This document shows, one piece after another, positions 1 to 11,968 of a stretch of DNA of 64,000 nucleotides (position 1 is its first letter; each line of letters starts with the position of its first letter). Below the pieces are notes generated by a model, which saw only the letters and a program-made list of their open reading frames with translations, was not told where the DNA came from and searched no databases. Source of the DNA: Opisthorchis felineus (taxonomy: Eukaryota; Platyhelminthes; Trematoda; Opisthorchiida; Opisthorchiidae). Location of the stretch: positions 363,144 to 427,143 of the forward strand of contig SJOL01005652.1 of assembly GCA_004794785.1 (NCBI GenBank). The letters run 5' to 3'. The position numbers and the translations under genes are program-made.

Positions 1-1218
1 CTTCGGAGACACCGTTGATCAAACACTGATATCTTTCGTACGTCCTCTGCGCGTAGGGGCCACGTCTCTGAACCATAAAGCAGTATGGATCGCACCACCG
101 CAGTGTAAACCCTGCCCTTGACAAACAGACTGACGTCACGTCTGCGCCGTAGGTGTCAGACTGGCAAAAGTTTCTCTGGCCTTCCGATTCGAGAAATAAT
201 CTCATCTCCAGTCAGTCCACCGGAGCTTATACAGCTGCCCAGGTAAACAAATTTATCTACCACGTCGATTGTCTCACCTGCAAGTATGAGGTTTGGTTTT
301 GATGCCCCCCCAGTCTTGTAGCAGCGCTGTACACTGTGCAGGTGTGAAGCGCGTATCAAACCGTTCGGCAGAGTTACTTAGGTTATTTAAAATGTTCTGA
401 GTTTTTGAAGGATGTGAACCAAGGAGCGCAAAATCGTCTGCATACTCAAAGTCTGTGAGTATTTCGAACCGCGAGAAGCAGCATTCAGATCCCGAAAAGC
501 AACCAGTTTGCAGCGTTTAAAAGAATTGCACTGTTCAAAACTTATCTCAAGGTAACGATATGGTCGACGCATACTCATTGAGGGCAAAACCCAACTTGAT
601 TCTGATGAATCTGCGTCTCCTGATAACCGGTCGACCTGCGTAAAATAATGCCAGACAGCACCTCGGATGCGACCGATACCGGAGTGATGCCAGGATAATA
701 CTCGCAAAGCGTTTTTGCACCATGTTTGAAGACTGGGATGACGGTCGAGCAGCTTGATTCCACTGATATTCTGTCTCCGTCCCAAATTTTCCGTAGTATG
801 GTCACCAGGACCTCACCATCTTTGAAAAGTTCGGGGTGCAGACCATTCGGGCTAGTCGCGTTGAAGGATTGCTATCTCAAACTGGAGTTCTGTTGTTGAC
901 GGCGGGCTGTTTTCAGTGTTTCATTCATCCACTGGGTTCTTCCAGAGAATATGCTGATGGAGATCAGTTAAACTGTTCTTTGAAGTGTTCACCTCATCAC
1001 TCAAGACGACGATTTTATGAGTGAATTACAGGTCTGTCTTTCTCACATATCACTTCGCTGACACTTACTTCTTTGACCCGGTTGAATGAATCAGTTGAAA
1101 TTGGGCACGACTGTTGTCTGCAGTGGAAGCCTTTTCCATCTCTTGGGCCTTTGAACTCCACAAGCGTTCTCTGTCATTCTTCAAGCTCCTGATTATCCTG
1201 TGTTTGAGGATTCTGCGG
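1..1218 (-). mobile_element. RTE-type non-LTR retrotransposon copy A, decayed, 5' part of linker and RT
   Basis: The minus strand encodes broken pieces of a reverse transcriptase of the RTE type. The reading frames 575-805 and 387-785 carry the start of the RT domain (the STVIPVFKHG and LSGIILRR stretches), and 156-359 carries the FVYLGSCISSGGL segment. The DNA matches the better copy at 23475-24800 almost base for base in places, including the stretch around 1090-1215 that corresponds to 24705-24830. Compared with that copy, about 130 bases are missing near 470. Multiple frameshifts and stops make it non-functional. It runs off the left edge of the window, so its 3' end is not visible. The right boundary near 1218 is where the match stops, in a short GGATTCTG-like triplication. 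Confidence 0.85.
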
Positions 1219-4085
1219 ATTCTGAGGATTCGTCAACCCCGCACTGACGATGTCACCTCGATTGGTGATGAAACGTTTGCAATCCAACTGCCAAGCTCGG
1301 CGAACAGACCAACAACCAACTCTTCACGTATTTACTGTGGTTGAGCTTTCCAACCATTGGTACGTTGGTACAACAACCAGTGACGACATCTGCTTGTTTG
1401 GCAAAAGCACTAAAAGCAAAGATTTCCATATGCCTCTTCAAAAGTTCCTAGTTTACGCAAACCCAAGCTAAAAGCTCTTTCGATTTCTAGGATGAATTCG
1501 GTTGTGCAAGTTAAATAATATTTTTCTTGGTCCTACACTACTTATAAAGTTGCTGAAAGCTCCCTGCACTCAACCCTGTCAGTATTGTTGAATAAAAAAT
1601 ACTTCGATTTCTTGAATATCATTCCAACGGAGACGTGAAACAGCCTTCATGTAACAAGTTCGGCTAGATATTAATGCATACGAAAGATTCGGTCGATATT
1701 CGGCTTAGCTATCCGTCAGTTTGCGAATGGATGTATAACACAAATAATGTATGCCTTGGCTTGAATGTTGGACATGAAATCATATCATCTATGAATTATT
1801 CTAGCTACTTACGACTGAACATGCTCCATAGTTAACTGGTTTCGCCTGACTATTTGTTTCATGCCCTTTTGGATTCCCGGGATCTAACGCGATGTGAGCC
1901 GATCTCAGTGTTATTCATGGCGTCCACACTCACTGCCACTCAATACCAATGTCCTTCAGTTCGGTGTAATACTTCTTAACAGGTGAATAGCTTAACTATG
2001 GTTTCTAATGGAGAGACTAATTTGTGATTTCCCCCATGTTCAGCTCATAGCAATTTAGCTACAGTACAGTAATTTTAGCTCCGCTTAGTTTTTGTTGAAT
2101 TTGTAGGCAATACTCCGTAGATTAATTCGTTCACGTGGAGCAAGTTTCTTCTGTGCGATTTCCAGTCTCAGTTTAGTTGAGGTTGAGAGAATGAGAGTGC
2201 GGGAAGTTCGCACTTATCTCAGCCCCTATTTCCACACACTGGTTTTGAATAGCATACTAATTACGTAACCTGTAGACTATTTCTCAGCGTATTTGTAATA
2301 ATACAGCAAGTCGTGGCAGTACTCGCTGTAGCGAAATGTATGAAGTTGAAGTCTGTTGATATGTAGCTGGATGTGTTCCAGCTTACTGCTTTGGAGTCGT
2401 TTAGTTTCATGGTCGTTTTCATCCTACTATGTCGCTGATTTAGAGTATAATTTTGTGGGTAATTTTCTCATTGGCTAACACGTGTACTTGCTAATCATTG
2501 TGAACCATGTAACGTCATCCCGTCATTATGCGGTGTTTCGTTTTCCCGACGGATCAATTCGGTTGTTCACATGAAACACAGGTGTTTTGGGGATATTTTG
2601 AGCGTACGGCAGAAATAAGCTGGACCACCTTGTACTTGAAGATTTGAGTTTTCATGTGTTATCTTCATTAGCATCATTGAAAGCTATGCATTGGTGACAG
2701 ATAACAACGCATAACTGCCTCACAACTATAAGGAAAGAGTTGCCTAGTAAAGAAAGGGGGTGGCGTATTAGGAGTTAGGATAAAGGCGCCCGAAGCTCTG
2801 ACTAGCGTTAAAGTAAACATAGCTGAAAACATGGACGTAAGACGTCATCAAGGAGTTGATCAACAACCAATATAAACTCAATACACAACGGAAGAAGAAA
2901 TTCGGTTGGGTTGGCTTTCGTGCCTTCTTGTATAGTTTCTAACCATTTGCAAGGGCATTTAAGTTACTTGGTTTGATGGTAGTCGCCTTCATTTCACGTT
3001 GCTGTGCTATGGCCTGCCTGCCATGAACATTTCGCCAACGGAAATTATAGTTGGGAAACGTCATTTTCCAGCTGCGCAAACTGGCCAAGAAGCTGGGCCC
3101 CTCACCAGTTTCGAAAGATTTGCTCTCGATCAAGATTTCACACTTTAAAGGTGCGAAACTCATACCGAATCAACAGACCGCTTCGTGGGTACCGATGATC
3201 GTTGGAAATCAAGGCTGTGTCGCTTGCATAGCCCAGGTCCACTTAGTTATCTTCATATTTTCCGGTACCCAGATTACTGATTACTTTAAGCCGACATTTC
3301 ATGATGTTGTTAATGAAAGGTCGAACAAATAAAGAGGACGGGAAATCCTGATGAATTCCACCAGTTCTAGGGAAGCTTATGGACAGCTCACTGTAAACCC
3401 CAAAAGACCAGCAATATGGTACTAGAGGCTACGGAGCATATTTTCAAGATTCTGGGAAATTCCCATTCGGCTAAGTATATGTAGGGGGATTAATGAATAT
3501 ATAGAGTTAAGGTTGACGAAAACAGCTATTGTCAATCGGTGGTTAGTGTGGTGCTACTCAGGTGCTCGGCTTAATGTTGAGCTGTGATCAGTACCAGCCT
3601 TACCCGGTCTAAATCCTGTATGATGCTGAGGCCTTCGTCTGCTGTACGAAAATTGGGTATCTTGCTATGATGAGAGCCAGTGGTATGACTAAATGTACAA
3701 ATATACCCCACGGTTAGAATAGTCAGTTCGGATGCCATTTCCAGTGGTAACACAATAGCGTTCTTCCCAAATAAAACGAACTACCTAGTCAAGTTTGCAT
3801 CGGTTCGTCGTTAGGGAGCGGGGCGTGGCGGTGCGCCAATGGTTACCCGTTGAGTAGCAGTACGTGTGTTTCACCGTACGCTCTGCTGGCCGAGACTGGC
3901 TTTTGACCATGATCGGCTGTTCGGGCGTTTCTATTGTTTACTCTGTTATCCTGTGTCCTGAGTGGTCGACGACCACACGACTCTTGGGATTGACCTCCTT
4001 GCTCTTATCCATTTGTCCATGCTCGTGTGAGCTCTGCCCTTGATCTCTGTGGTGCCCGCGCTATGATCTTTACTGATGTAACTCC
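1219..4085. other. Intergenic stretch, no gene recognised
   Basis: Only short open frames without recognisable domains, motifs or coding-like splice structure. The overlapping frames around 2939-3332 were examined on both strands and match nothing I know. Confidence 0.5.
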
Positions 4086-4089
4086 AAAT

Positions 4090-4260
4090 CGCACGTGACA
4101 ACTGTAAATCAACTACGTACACGACACTTTCCACTATGAACATAGAGTGCTTAATTCTACGTTTGAAAATGTCCAGTCTACAGTCGAACTGGAACTGAGC
4201 CACCAGCTATCATTCTTGGACTTTCTTGTGAACAGGAAAGTGAAACCTGTGTGCACCGGC
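4090..4260 (+). mobile_element. Penelope-like element RT relic
   Basis: A plus-strand reading through 4114-4128 gives YVHDT, and about 25 codons later 4201-4230 gives HQLSFLDFLV. In Penelope-like reverse transcriptases the catalytic YVDDT motif is followed at about this distance by a conserved (L/S)PFLD motif before a basic segment, and here NRKVK follows. The second catalytic residue context is altered (D to H) and stops lie on both sides, so this is a dead fragment. The call rests on two motifs at the right spacing. The flanks do not extend it convincingly. Confidence 0.5.
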
Positions 4261-5872
4261 AACGGACACATGCGGACCGAATGTTGAACGCCAACAGCGA
4301 CCATACAGTGGACCACAGGAAGAGATGAATTCACACTTTATTCAGAAGAGTAGAGATAGGTTGCAGCACCACAGAACTGAGGAAGAAGACTATTAAATCA
4401 TAATAGTCCAAAATAACGGATATCAAATGAACGTTGTCCAGGCAGGCTTGAAGAAGATAGCTCAACAGCAGCAACAAAAAAACAAGCAGATAGATGGTTC
4501 CACCTTACACCAAGAATATCACTGAATTTACAGCCAGCTTATTAGGTCAAAAACCAATCCTCATAGCTCGTAGACCGATTGCTACTTTACGGAAACTGAT
4601 CTCAAAACCGAAGGAAAACATCGATAAAAGCAAGAGAAACAAATGTAGTGTAGTCATCAGCATCATCGACATCATCATCATTGACAGCGACACTAGAAGA
4701 GATCACTGCCACACAACCATGTTAATGTATTTGAATAAAGCCTGTTTGCTGTTTTCAGGTACCGTTTTCACGCATTTCCGTAAGGTGACACAAAATAAGC
4801 GACGAAATTCTGATTTGAGAGTTTAGCTAATTCCTCTGTGATTGCCGCATTAACAGCCAGTATTCTTTTTGAAAATAAGCACCAACTATCAACTCATTCT
4901 AGTTGGTTTGGACAATCTGTTTTGCCAGAATACAGGTAAATGAGGATTTAGGCTCTATCTTTGAACAGAGCGAGTGAGACTTGGTCAGGACCAGCAGCTC
5001 GGTGGTGCTCCGGGGCGTTCGCTTAGTTTCGGGGCCGTCGGGAGTCCTGAGTTCACTCTCCATGGCTGCGTTGCGGGTCGGGAATCCGGCTGGGAAACTG
5101 TGGGTGGCTAGTTAAATTGTTCTTAAAAGTATTCAATTAGAATATTCATGCACGCCTCTTTTTTGCTGACGACGTGCTGTTATTAGTGGTTGTTTCGATC
5201 ACCAGAGCTCTCTGTGCCTGTTGCACATATCACATGAAGTCTGCCAGTTCGTCGAGTTTTGTTCTCTTGATCATGATGAGTGCTTATCCGAACCTCGAGC
5301 AATTTTAGAACTACTTGTTTGCGGAGCGACCGGCATCTCGCATGTTTGAGGACAATACATTCCAGTATGAAGCAAAATCGGAAGAGGGAGACTTTAGTAG
5401 ATTTGATGCACATTACGGTCCGGAAGCTTGAGACTAGCCAGCTGAGGTATTCGCAGCTTGTGCTCCCCTTAAACGCAACGAGAAGCGACAGCTGCAGCAA
5501 CTACAACTTCCGTGTTGGACGAACCGGAAAGAAACTGTGCACTCATGAAAGGAAACAATTCAGTTATCAAAAAACCTTACTCTTTATCCCTTATCTATAC
5601 ATACGTAGATGAAGAAAAGCACAAATTCAATCTGGGAACCTGAAGATCTTGACACACAAGGACACGGAAGGGAATTCTTGGTGCCCCAAGCATGGTTCTC
5701 CACGACAGAATCGATCAACCGTCGCGTTGGACTAGGTTCAGTTTGTTCACCACTAAGTGCAAGGTACGGAAGTTTCAACCGAAATTATAAAAGTGAGCCG
5801 AGTGTTGGATTAAGGAGCCAGGAAACTGTATCCATCTGGGAGTCACAGCAAGGAATTCAGAGGGATCGAGGA
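4261..5872. other. Intergenic stretch, mostly unassigned
   Basis: No host gene seen. A GC-rich patch lies at about 4970-5105. A plus-strand frame at 5155-5185 reads FADDVLLL, which resembles an RT catalytic box. It precedes the non-LTR tail at 5876-5945 by about 700 bases, so part of this stretch may be the body of that element, but nothing between them confirms it. A short (CAT)-rich microsatellite sits at about 4660-4685. Confidence 0.35.
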
Positions 5873-5875
5873 CAA

Positions 5876-5945
5876 GTACGGCAGCGAAGCATCGGTGTTG
5901 AACACTGATGTCATGCTGTCGATGATGAGGAGGAGGAGGAGGACG
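5876..5945 (+). mobile_element. 3' end of a non-LTR (RTE-like) element with GAT/GAG tail
   Basis: About 60 bases here, ending in a (GAT)(GAG)n simple repeat, are repeated in inverse orientation at 34466-34528, where the tail is (GAT)n. Both copies can be read as SEASVLNTDVMLSMM or a close variant, a string I associate with non-LTR 3' ends in fluke sequences. The conserved block immediately before a variable trinucleotide tail is what an RTE-type 3' terminus looks like. Confidence 0.55.
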
Positions 5946-7930
5946 AGAAGGACAAGGCTCACTCGAGCACGGATGAGAGCATGGAAACTCATTTCCAGAT
6001 CACGTGATCACCAACCAGTCAGGACATAAAATAACAGTGACCATTTGAATCGCAAGACCGAACAACTGGTCATAACAGAAGACCGGCCCCGGTTAGTATC
6101 ATTCATATTAAAATACGTGTATCTTTACTCAACGCGCAACCCCTGATGCCTTGATTAGTGATTAAATGTTTGCGACTAAACTGTCTACCTCAGTGAACAA
6201 GCCAACTGCCATCTGTGCTAGCCGATCTACCAACATTCTCCTTGATAGTAAATCACCGTTCTTAACACTGGTGAAACGCGATTTATTCCCAAAGCCGGTT
6301 GGCGCTTCGAAGAGAAAAGCATATCATCACTTCATATCTGTCGGGGGTTTCGGTCTTAAATACCACTGATCGAATTGAGTGTGTTGAATAAAAGGCACAC
6401 ACAGAGGTGGATAACCAACTAAACAGTGGCCACCATGCAGAAAAAAAGCAACATATGTTCTACCCCGCAGTCTTGAATGCCAGAAGAGTGTGTAGCTCAA
6501 TCGGCTTTTGAGATACACGAATCAACACATCTTAATAAGTTCAGCCTCTTCCTTTTAGTTCATATGTTGGAATTTGGTGCTGATGTCATCGTCTATGAAC
6601 TGCAATGGGCTTCAATACACAAAGCCCATCCTACGAGGTATAAGATATGTGCGTTTATACCCGAGGTGCCGAACAATTCTTTGGGTATGCTACATGCACC
6701 TACTGAGTATCTTGAACGTGGTGACGCTTTCCCGACATAACTAAGTGCCATTCGTCCCTCCCATATGCTTCCCCCGTATTTACTAGAACAGCTTGTCACT
6801 TACAATCGGTGTTGAATGACCAATACTGCTAGAATAGTTCTCTCTCATGAGTGTACTCAACAGTGATTGCTATTTCTTCTTGAACAGGTAGGCTTACACG
6901 TCATTTTACTGCTCGGAAAAATACGGTAATCCTTAGCATTTTAACAGGATCAAACGTAAGGGGGCTCTGTGAAAATGGCTTTCAAGCCAAAGCACCGTTG
7001 TATTCAGTCCACTGCAAGCAGCCTGTCACAGAAAACAATCACATCCTGGCGGCACACAAGGTGGTATTCATGTGGTCCTATCTTTTGTTCGGTGAACCAA
7101 TTTGCGCTGCATGACTTTCGGACCTCCCGCTAGTAGCCGAGTCCATTTGCAACCATAAAATAGACAACGATACCCTGATGCCACACAAACGGTCGCGCGG
7201 TGACCAACCTGGTCGTCGCATTCGCAGGTCAGATAAGTAAGAACATGTGCATACTGGTGTTTGCCATCTTCATCATCCTTTCCTATCCCACCCCACTCTA
7301 TCTGCCGATCAGTACTCAGTGGATCCCAGTAGTAGGCACCCAGAAAAGGAGCCAGTCGCAAACCAGTGCCAACATCTACCTCTTCACTTTCAGAAATCAG
7401 ACACCGTTCCGCCGTTTTTACTGAAGCCTTTGGTATTCAAATCCTTAAGCAAGCCGGCCAGTTGTGGTTACACGCACTCTTGATACTCCGTCGAATGACG
7501 CTTGGTAGGTTTCTGAAACTTGAATACAAAACCCAGGTACCGTTTATACGTTATCGACCGCGAATTTCAAGTGATTCTACAACTGCTGCAGCTGGTAAAG
7601 CCGTTAATGGTAGAGTACCTAGTTCCCGAGCTGGAGTTTACTTGTTTGTTTGGACACCTGTAAACATTCGCCTCTGAGCTATTCGTCTATCCTGGTTCGC
7701 CGCTCCAAGCGTCTGAGATAGGATGCCGGTCTTTCACTCACAAAACAAACATGGAGAAATGAGTTACGAGGACACCTCGTCCCACTGTTTCACGCAATTT
7801 CAAAGGCTCGCTGTGTAACACCCGTGGATTGAACTGCAACATTAACCCTGTCCGTCGACATATGTGACCCACTTAACCTTCTGTCTTGTTCCATACCGAG
7901 AACCAAATCTCCGGATCTATAGGTGTTTCC
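5946..7930. other. Intergenic stretch, no gene recognised
   Basis: Short open frames only. No domain or motif was identified on either strand. Confidence 0.45.
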
Positions 7931-8010
7931 AATCAGCTGGAAAACTTTTGGGACTGACTGAGTACTCTTCGTTTCAGAGAGGTCTGGTAAACAATCGGTA
8001 GTTTCCGTTG
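7931..8010. repeat. Dispersed repeat, copy 1
   Basis: About 80 bases match 56324-56400 in the same orientation, with shared blocks such as CGTTTCAGA and GGTAAACAATCGGT. The two copies also share a minus-strand peptide pattern (TTDCLP..SET...QSVP), suggesting that both derive from one mobile or repetitive sequence. The family is not known to me. Confidence 0.6.
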
Positions 8011-10254
8011 CTTCCGTTTTAAGAGTGGATCGTGCGCCCACACACATTCTTATATGTTTTTTGTCTTCCTGCCCTGAGCTCTTGTACAACCGCCTTTCAA
8101 CTGTTTTGGCTTAGAGTGAACTCCCCCGGGAGCAGCAAATATTTTGGCTACGTTTATCGATCCACGAATGGCTAGTATGCATCCCCTCTTTGCTCTTTGT
8201 TGAACCTTAACTGTGAATAGATACTTCAGTCCGATCCCATTGCGGAGGTTTACATTCTCGGCGAATTTAACGTCCACAATAAAGAATGGCTTCCGCCTCC
8301 CTCCCACATAGATCCCCCCACCTAACTTGTTTACTTTGCAACCCGACTTCTTAATAGCAGCAGTGACTGTATCCAAACCCTTGATCTTTAACTTCCAATC
8401 CATCGGATTACTCCGTGATTCCTGTCCCTCTTGATCCTTGTGATCATTTTCTTATCAATTTTTCCCACTCGCTTTCCCTTACAAGATGAAGGCGATACTC
8501 TTCCCCCGACTGACATGGTGTGTCTCAATTTTTTTAACAATTACCCGATTGATTTAACCATGAGTGCCTGCGGCCGACAAAAAACGGACTGTACAGGCGT
8601 TGGATAGTCCATCCCTGCCTCTCGACACACGCTGACTACGTTGTTTCATTTAATGCTCGCTCATCTGTGGTTAACAGGATCAAAGGCAGCTTCTTCGCAC
8701 CAAAGACAGTGTTCCGTAGATTTGTCGTCTTCTGAAGGAAGAAGTGAAAAACTATTTTTTGTAAGTAGGCCTAAGTCGCTATCGCTGTCATTTTTTAGCT
8801 CCCTTCTCACGCAGCACATCGGACCGTGCCACTGTTGAGTCCTTGTCCGCGGACGGACAGAATTAAATTGAATAGTAAAGCAAGAAAACATTGGGCAAAC
8901 GGAATTAAATGGATTTAATCTGGACTACCCAGGAAAGTGAGCTGATGGACAAAATTGCGTCACTGGATGAAAACAGTGTGCAGTTTTTGATACACATTAC
9001 TCGCAAGAGTTCACACACATGTTACTTTTCCCACCGCGTTTAAAAAAATCTCATTGCGCCTTGACATCATCAAGTCGTTTTTAGATCATAGTTAAGTCAC
9101 TGCGATGCCGATGACAGATGAGTGCACATCCACAGGTTGTGCTGACAGAGATGAATCTTCATCTGGTGGTTGAAACCCACCGATTGATGAATACAGTTTC
9201 GCCAACCGATATGGTGCATGCATGAGGCTGATTTCAACTGATTTGGCCGATGTACATTCTCTGTAGTCAACGACACTCAATTTGACTGGGTGTTCATAGT
9301 GCTGCCTTATGAAGCTAGGAAAGCAGTCCACATACCTTCTGTTAGGTTTTTTTCAGTAATCAGGCAATTTGCTCAGAAATCACGGGGAACAAAATTCTTA
9401 AGCTGAAAACCATGGCACCTGTGATCTCAGTCACCACTGTCGACTGCATCTCGACTGTAAGTCAAGCTTAATGTTGATTGTAGGTGCCACAAAGGGTCTT
9501 AGTTTTCACAAGGTTCCTTCTGGTGTATGCCCTCAATGGTCGAGGTTGATGAATTGTCGAATACTTCGACTTTCAAGACGTACTCTAGCCCTGATCACCA
9601 AAAGTTCCAGTGCATGCGTACCGTTTTCTGATTACTGTGAAAGAAAACCTGTATAGTACTGAGTCAAATAATTCACGAAACTTTCTCATTTGCACCACGT
9701 CCTGGCAGAGCAGGGTACCAGTGTACAAACCACCATTGCATTTTAGCCTGTTCTATATACCTTAGTGGTAGCTCAGTTCAGCAACCAGTTCTGTAGGAGT
9801 TCCCAAGGGCTGCTACTATTGACAGATAACAAGATCCACTTCCTCTTACCAATCAGAACAGCTAACCTGGGTGGACCTACTAGATCTGTCAGCTTTTTGC
9901 GGAAATTGGACGGTCACTCTTTATTCCCTGTCTGACTAGACAGCCGCTATGGTGAATTTCATCCGTTCAAGAGTTTGTTTTTGTATCTGAATACGTGATC
10001 TCTAAATAACCTTAAATTTTGATAAGATCATCCAATGTTCGATGCACGAGATCGGTATGTATCAGGAAGGTCAGATTCCTGAAAGCAACGACAGAACGCC
10101 CGGAACCTACTGAGACCCTAAAACTTCACCAAAATCTCAATAGGAAAGCCGGCAAGCATCCAGGCCAGTCAGTCATTCAATCAATTCATCAACAGCCAGG
10201 ATCGATGAAAGTGAAATTCAAATAGCGTGTGATCCCTTGTAATTGATGCACTCA
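8011..10254. other. Intergenic stretch, one unexplained 117-codon frame
   Basis: A lysine- and glycine-rich minus-strand frame at 8050-8403 (117 codons) overlaps the end of the dispersed repeat. I do not recognise it, and nothing supports expression. The rest of the stretch shows no genes. Sequence just before 10255 may be U3 of the neighbouring gypsy element, but this cannot be shown from one copy. Confidence 0.35.
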
Positions 10255-10369
10255 CACGCACTCGCTTGTTGCAATAAAGCTGTTGTGTTCCTTGTCGGTG
10301 AGTTCTTTTCTGGCACTAGGCACTGGAGCGGGGTCCGCTCCAGTCAGCGGGCAGCAGAAGATATAACAG
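10255..10369 (+). repeat. Left LTR fragment (R-U5-like)
   Basis: Direct repeat of 11969-12066. It contains an AATAAA polyadenylation-type signal near 10273 and ends in ATATAACA just before a TTGGCGACGC primer-binding-like sequence. It carries 17 extra bases after GCGGGGT compared with the right copy. Confidence 0.8.
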
Positions 10370-10370
10370 A

Positions 10371-10388
10371 TTGGCGACGCCCGAACCC
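10371..10388 (+). other. Putative primer binding site
   Basis: The sequence begins TTGGCGACGCCC directly after the LTR end. A TGG-starting sequence here is expected for a tRNA-primed minus-strand start. The tRNA was not identified. Confidence 0.45.
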
Positions 10389-10396
10389 ACGGAATC

Positions 10397-11061
10397 ATGA
10401 CAGTAACTGCTGAAGCGTTGAAAGAAATTCTGCTGCAACAACAAAATCAGTTTGAAGCGGCGCAATTACGTTTGGTGAAAACTTTGACGCAGCAACTCAA
10501 AATTCAACCACCAAATTCCGCTCCAGATACACATTCAGTCGACTCGATCGCCAACAGCATCATGGAGTTCCATTATGACCCTGATGCCGTCCTAACCTTC
10601 GATTCGTGGTTCAAACGTTACGAAGATGTTTTCACAGTCGAACTGAAGCACAAAGATGATGCCTGGAAGGTACGCTTATTGCTCAGAAAGCTTGGCACAA
10701 CGGAACGCACAAGGTATTCCAACTTTATCCTGCCTAAGAACACGCGAGACCTCAGTTTTGATAAAACCGTGCAGCAACTATCAACAATTTTCGGTGAGCG
10801 TTCGTCCTTGTTTAATATTCGCTACCAATGTATGAAACTGATGAAAAAGGAATCCGAAGACTACATCACTTATGCCGGTAGAGTCAACTTTGAATGCTAA
10901 CAATTCAAGTTATCTACCATGACGGAAGACCAGTTCAAGTGTCTTATTTTCATATGTGGTCTTCAGTTGCATTCAGACAGTGATATCAGAGCGAGACTAT
11001 TGAACAAGATTGGACAAACTCCAGAGATAACGCTGCAGTCCATTACCCATGAGTGCCAGCG
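10397..11061 (+). pseudogene. gag: Gypsy gag, forward arm, one in-frame stop
   Basis: The frame starts at an ATG 8 bases after the primer-binding-like site and runs 167 codons to a TAA at 10898-10900. It then continues in the same frame (MTEDQFKCLIF from 10919) to ECQR at about 11061, where it jumps to antisense gag sequence. The protein has a glutamine-rich start, then a capsid-like helical region (SWFKRYEDVF, WKVRLLLRKL), typical of gypsy gag. The nucleocapsid zinc knuckles that should follow are missing from this arm and are found on the opposite strand. The same TAA occurs in the inverted arm, so the stop is older than the duplication. Confidence 0.85.
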
Positions 11062-11828
11062 TCTTTGGCTAGCTTTCCGCGTCCGGCACTGGCTTTCCTT
11101 GTGCCCACGTCGATTGCACACTGAACATTTGTGCTTTTTATACGGACACAATCGCACAAAATGCCATTCACCGCATTGCCAGCATGCTGAAGGGGGTTTT
11201 GCTCCGATCGAATTTGTCACCACGGGAGGTTCCCTCGATGTCGTCTTGGCAATGTTGAAAGCGGTGTTGGATAAGGGTTTCTCCAACATGGCCGTGTCGT
11301 GCTTAAGATTCAAAAGGCGCTGGCACTCATGGGTAATGGACTGCAGCGTTATCTCTGGAGTTTGTCCAATCTTGTTCAATAGTCTCGCTCTGATATCACT
11401 GTCTGAATGCAACTGAAGACCACATATGAAAATAAGACACTTGAACTGGTCTTCCGTCATGGTAGATAACTTGAATTGTTAGCATTCAAAGTTGACTCTA
11501 CCGGCATAAGTGATGTAGTCTTCGGATTCCTTTTTCACCAGTTTCATACATTGGTAGCGAATATTAAACAAGGACGAACGCTCACCGAAAATTGTTGATA
11601 GTTGCTGCACGGTTTTATCAAAACTGAGGTCTCGCGTGTTCTTAGGCAGGATAAAGTTGGAATACCTTGTGCGTTCCGTTGTGCCAAGCTTTCTGAGCAA
11701 TAAGCGTACCTTCCAGGCATCATCTTTGTGCTTCAGTTCGACTGTGAAAACATCTTCGTAACGTTTGAACCACGAATCGAAGGTTAGGACGGCATCAGGG
11801 TCATAACGGAACTCCATGATGCTGTTGG
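11062..11828 (-). pseudogene. gag: Gypsy gag, inverted arm with two zinc knuckles
   Basis: Read on the minus strand from 11828, this repeats the forward gag from NSIMEF to ECQR almost identically. At least two amino-acid differences are visible (H/R near the start, M/V near the end). It then continues through about 70 further residues to a pair of zinc knuckles at 11184-11086: CWQCGEWHFVRLC (CX2CX3HX4C) and CSVCNRRGHKESQC (CX2CX4HX4C). It carries the same in-frame TAA after NFEC as the forward arm. The first 50 or so gag codons are absent. The knuckles show that this is nucleocapsid-bearing gag of a Ty3/gypsy-like element. Confidence 0.85.
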
Positions 11829-11966
11829 TGACCCGGAGGTCACGAATCAAACGGAGCCAGTCAGAACCCCGTTTTAACGCAGTACTTGCAACGTTTGATA
11901 ACCAGCTTGATGCTCATCGCAAGTACGTTACAATTAGAGCAAACGGAAGAACGATTCGATTGCAGT
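11829..11966 (+). pseudogene. Start of gypsy protease, truncated
   Basis: The plus-strand frame crossing 11829-11960 reads RKYVTIRANGRTIRLQ and then runs straight into LTR sequence. In retroviral-type proteases a similar strand (xxNGxxxxLQ) comes just before the catalytic LDTG/LDTA motif, so the break is immediately before the active site. The assignment rests on this short resemblance and on its position after gag. Confidence 0.45.
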
Positions 11967-11968
11967 CG

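Noticed and set aside
4970..5105. GC-rich patch as an RNA gene or promoter island
   Set aside because: No conserved motif or structure recognised; composition alone is not evidence.
8050..8403. 117-codon lysine/glycine-rich frame as a host gene
   Set aside because: No recognisable domain, overlaps a dispersed repeat, no splice or expression signal.
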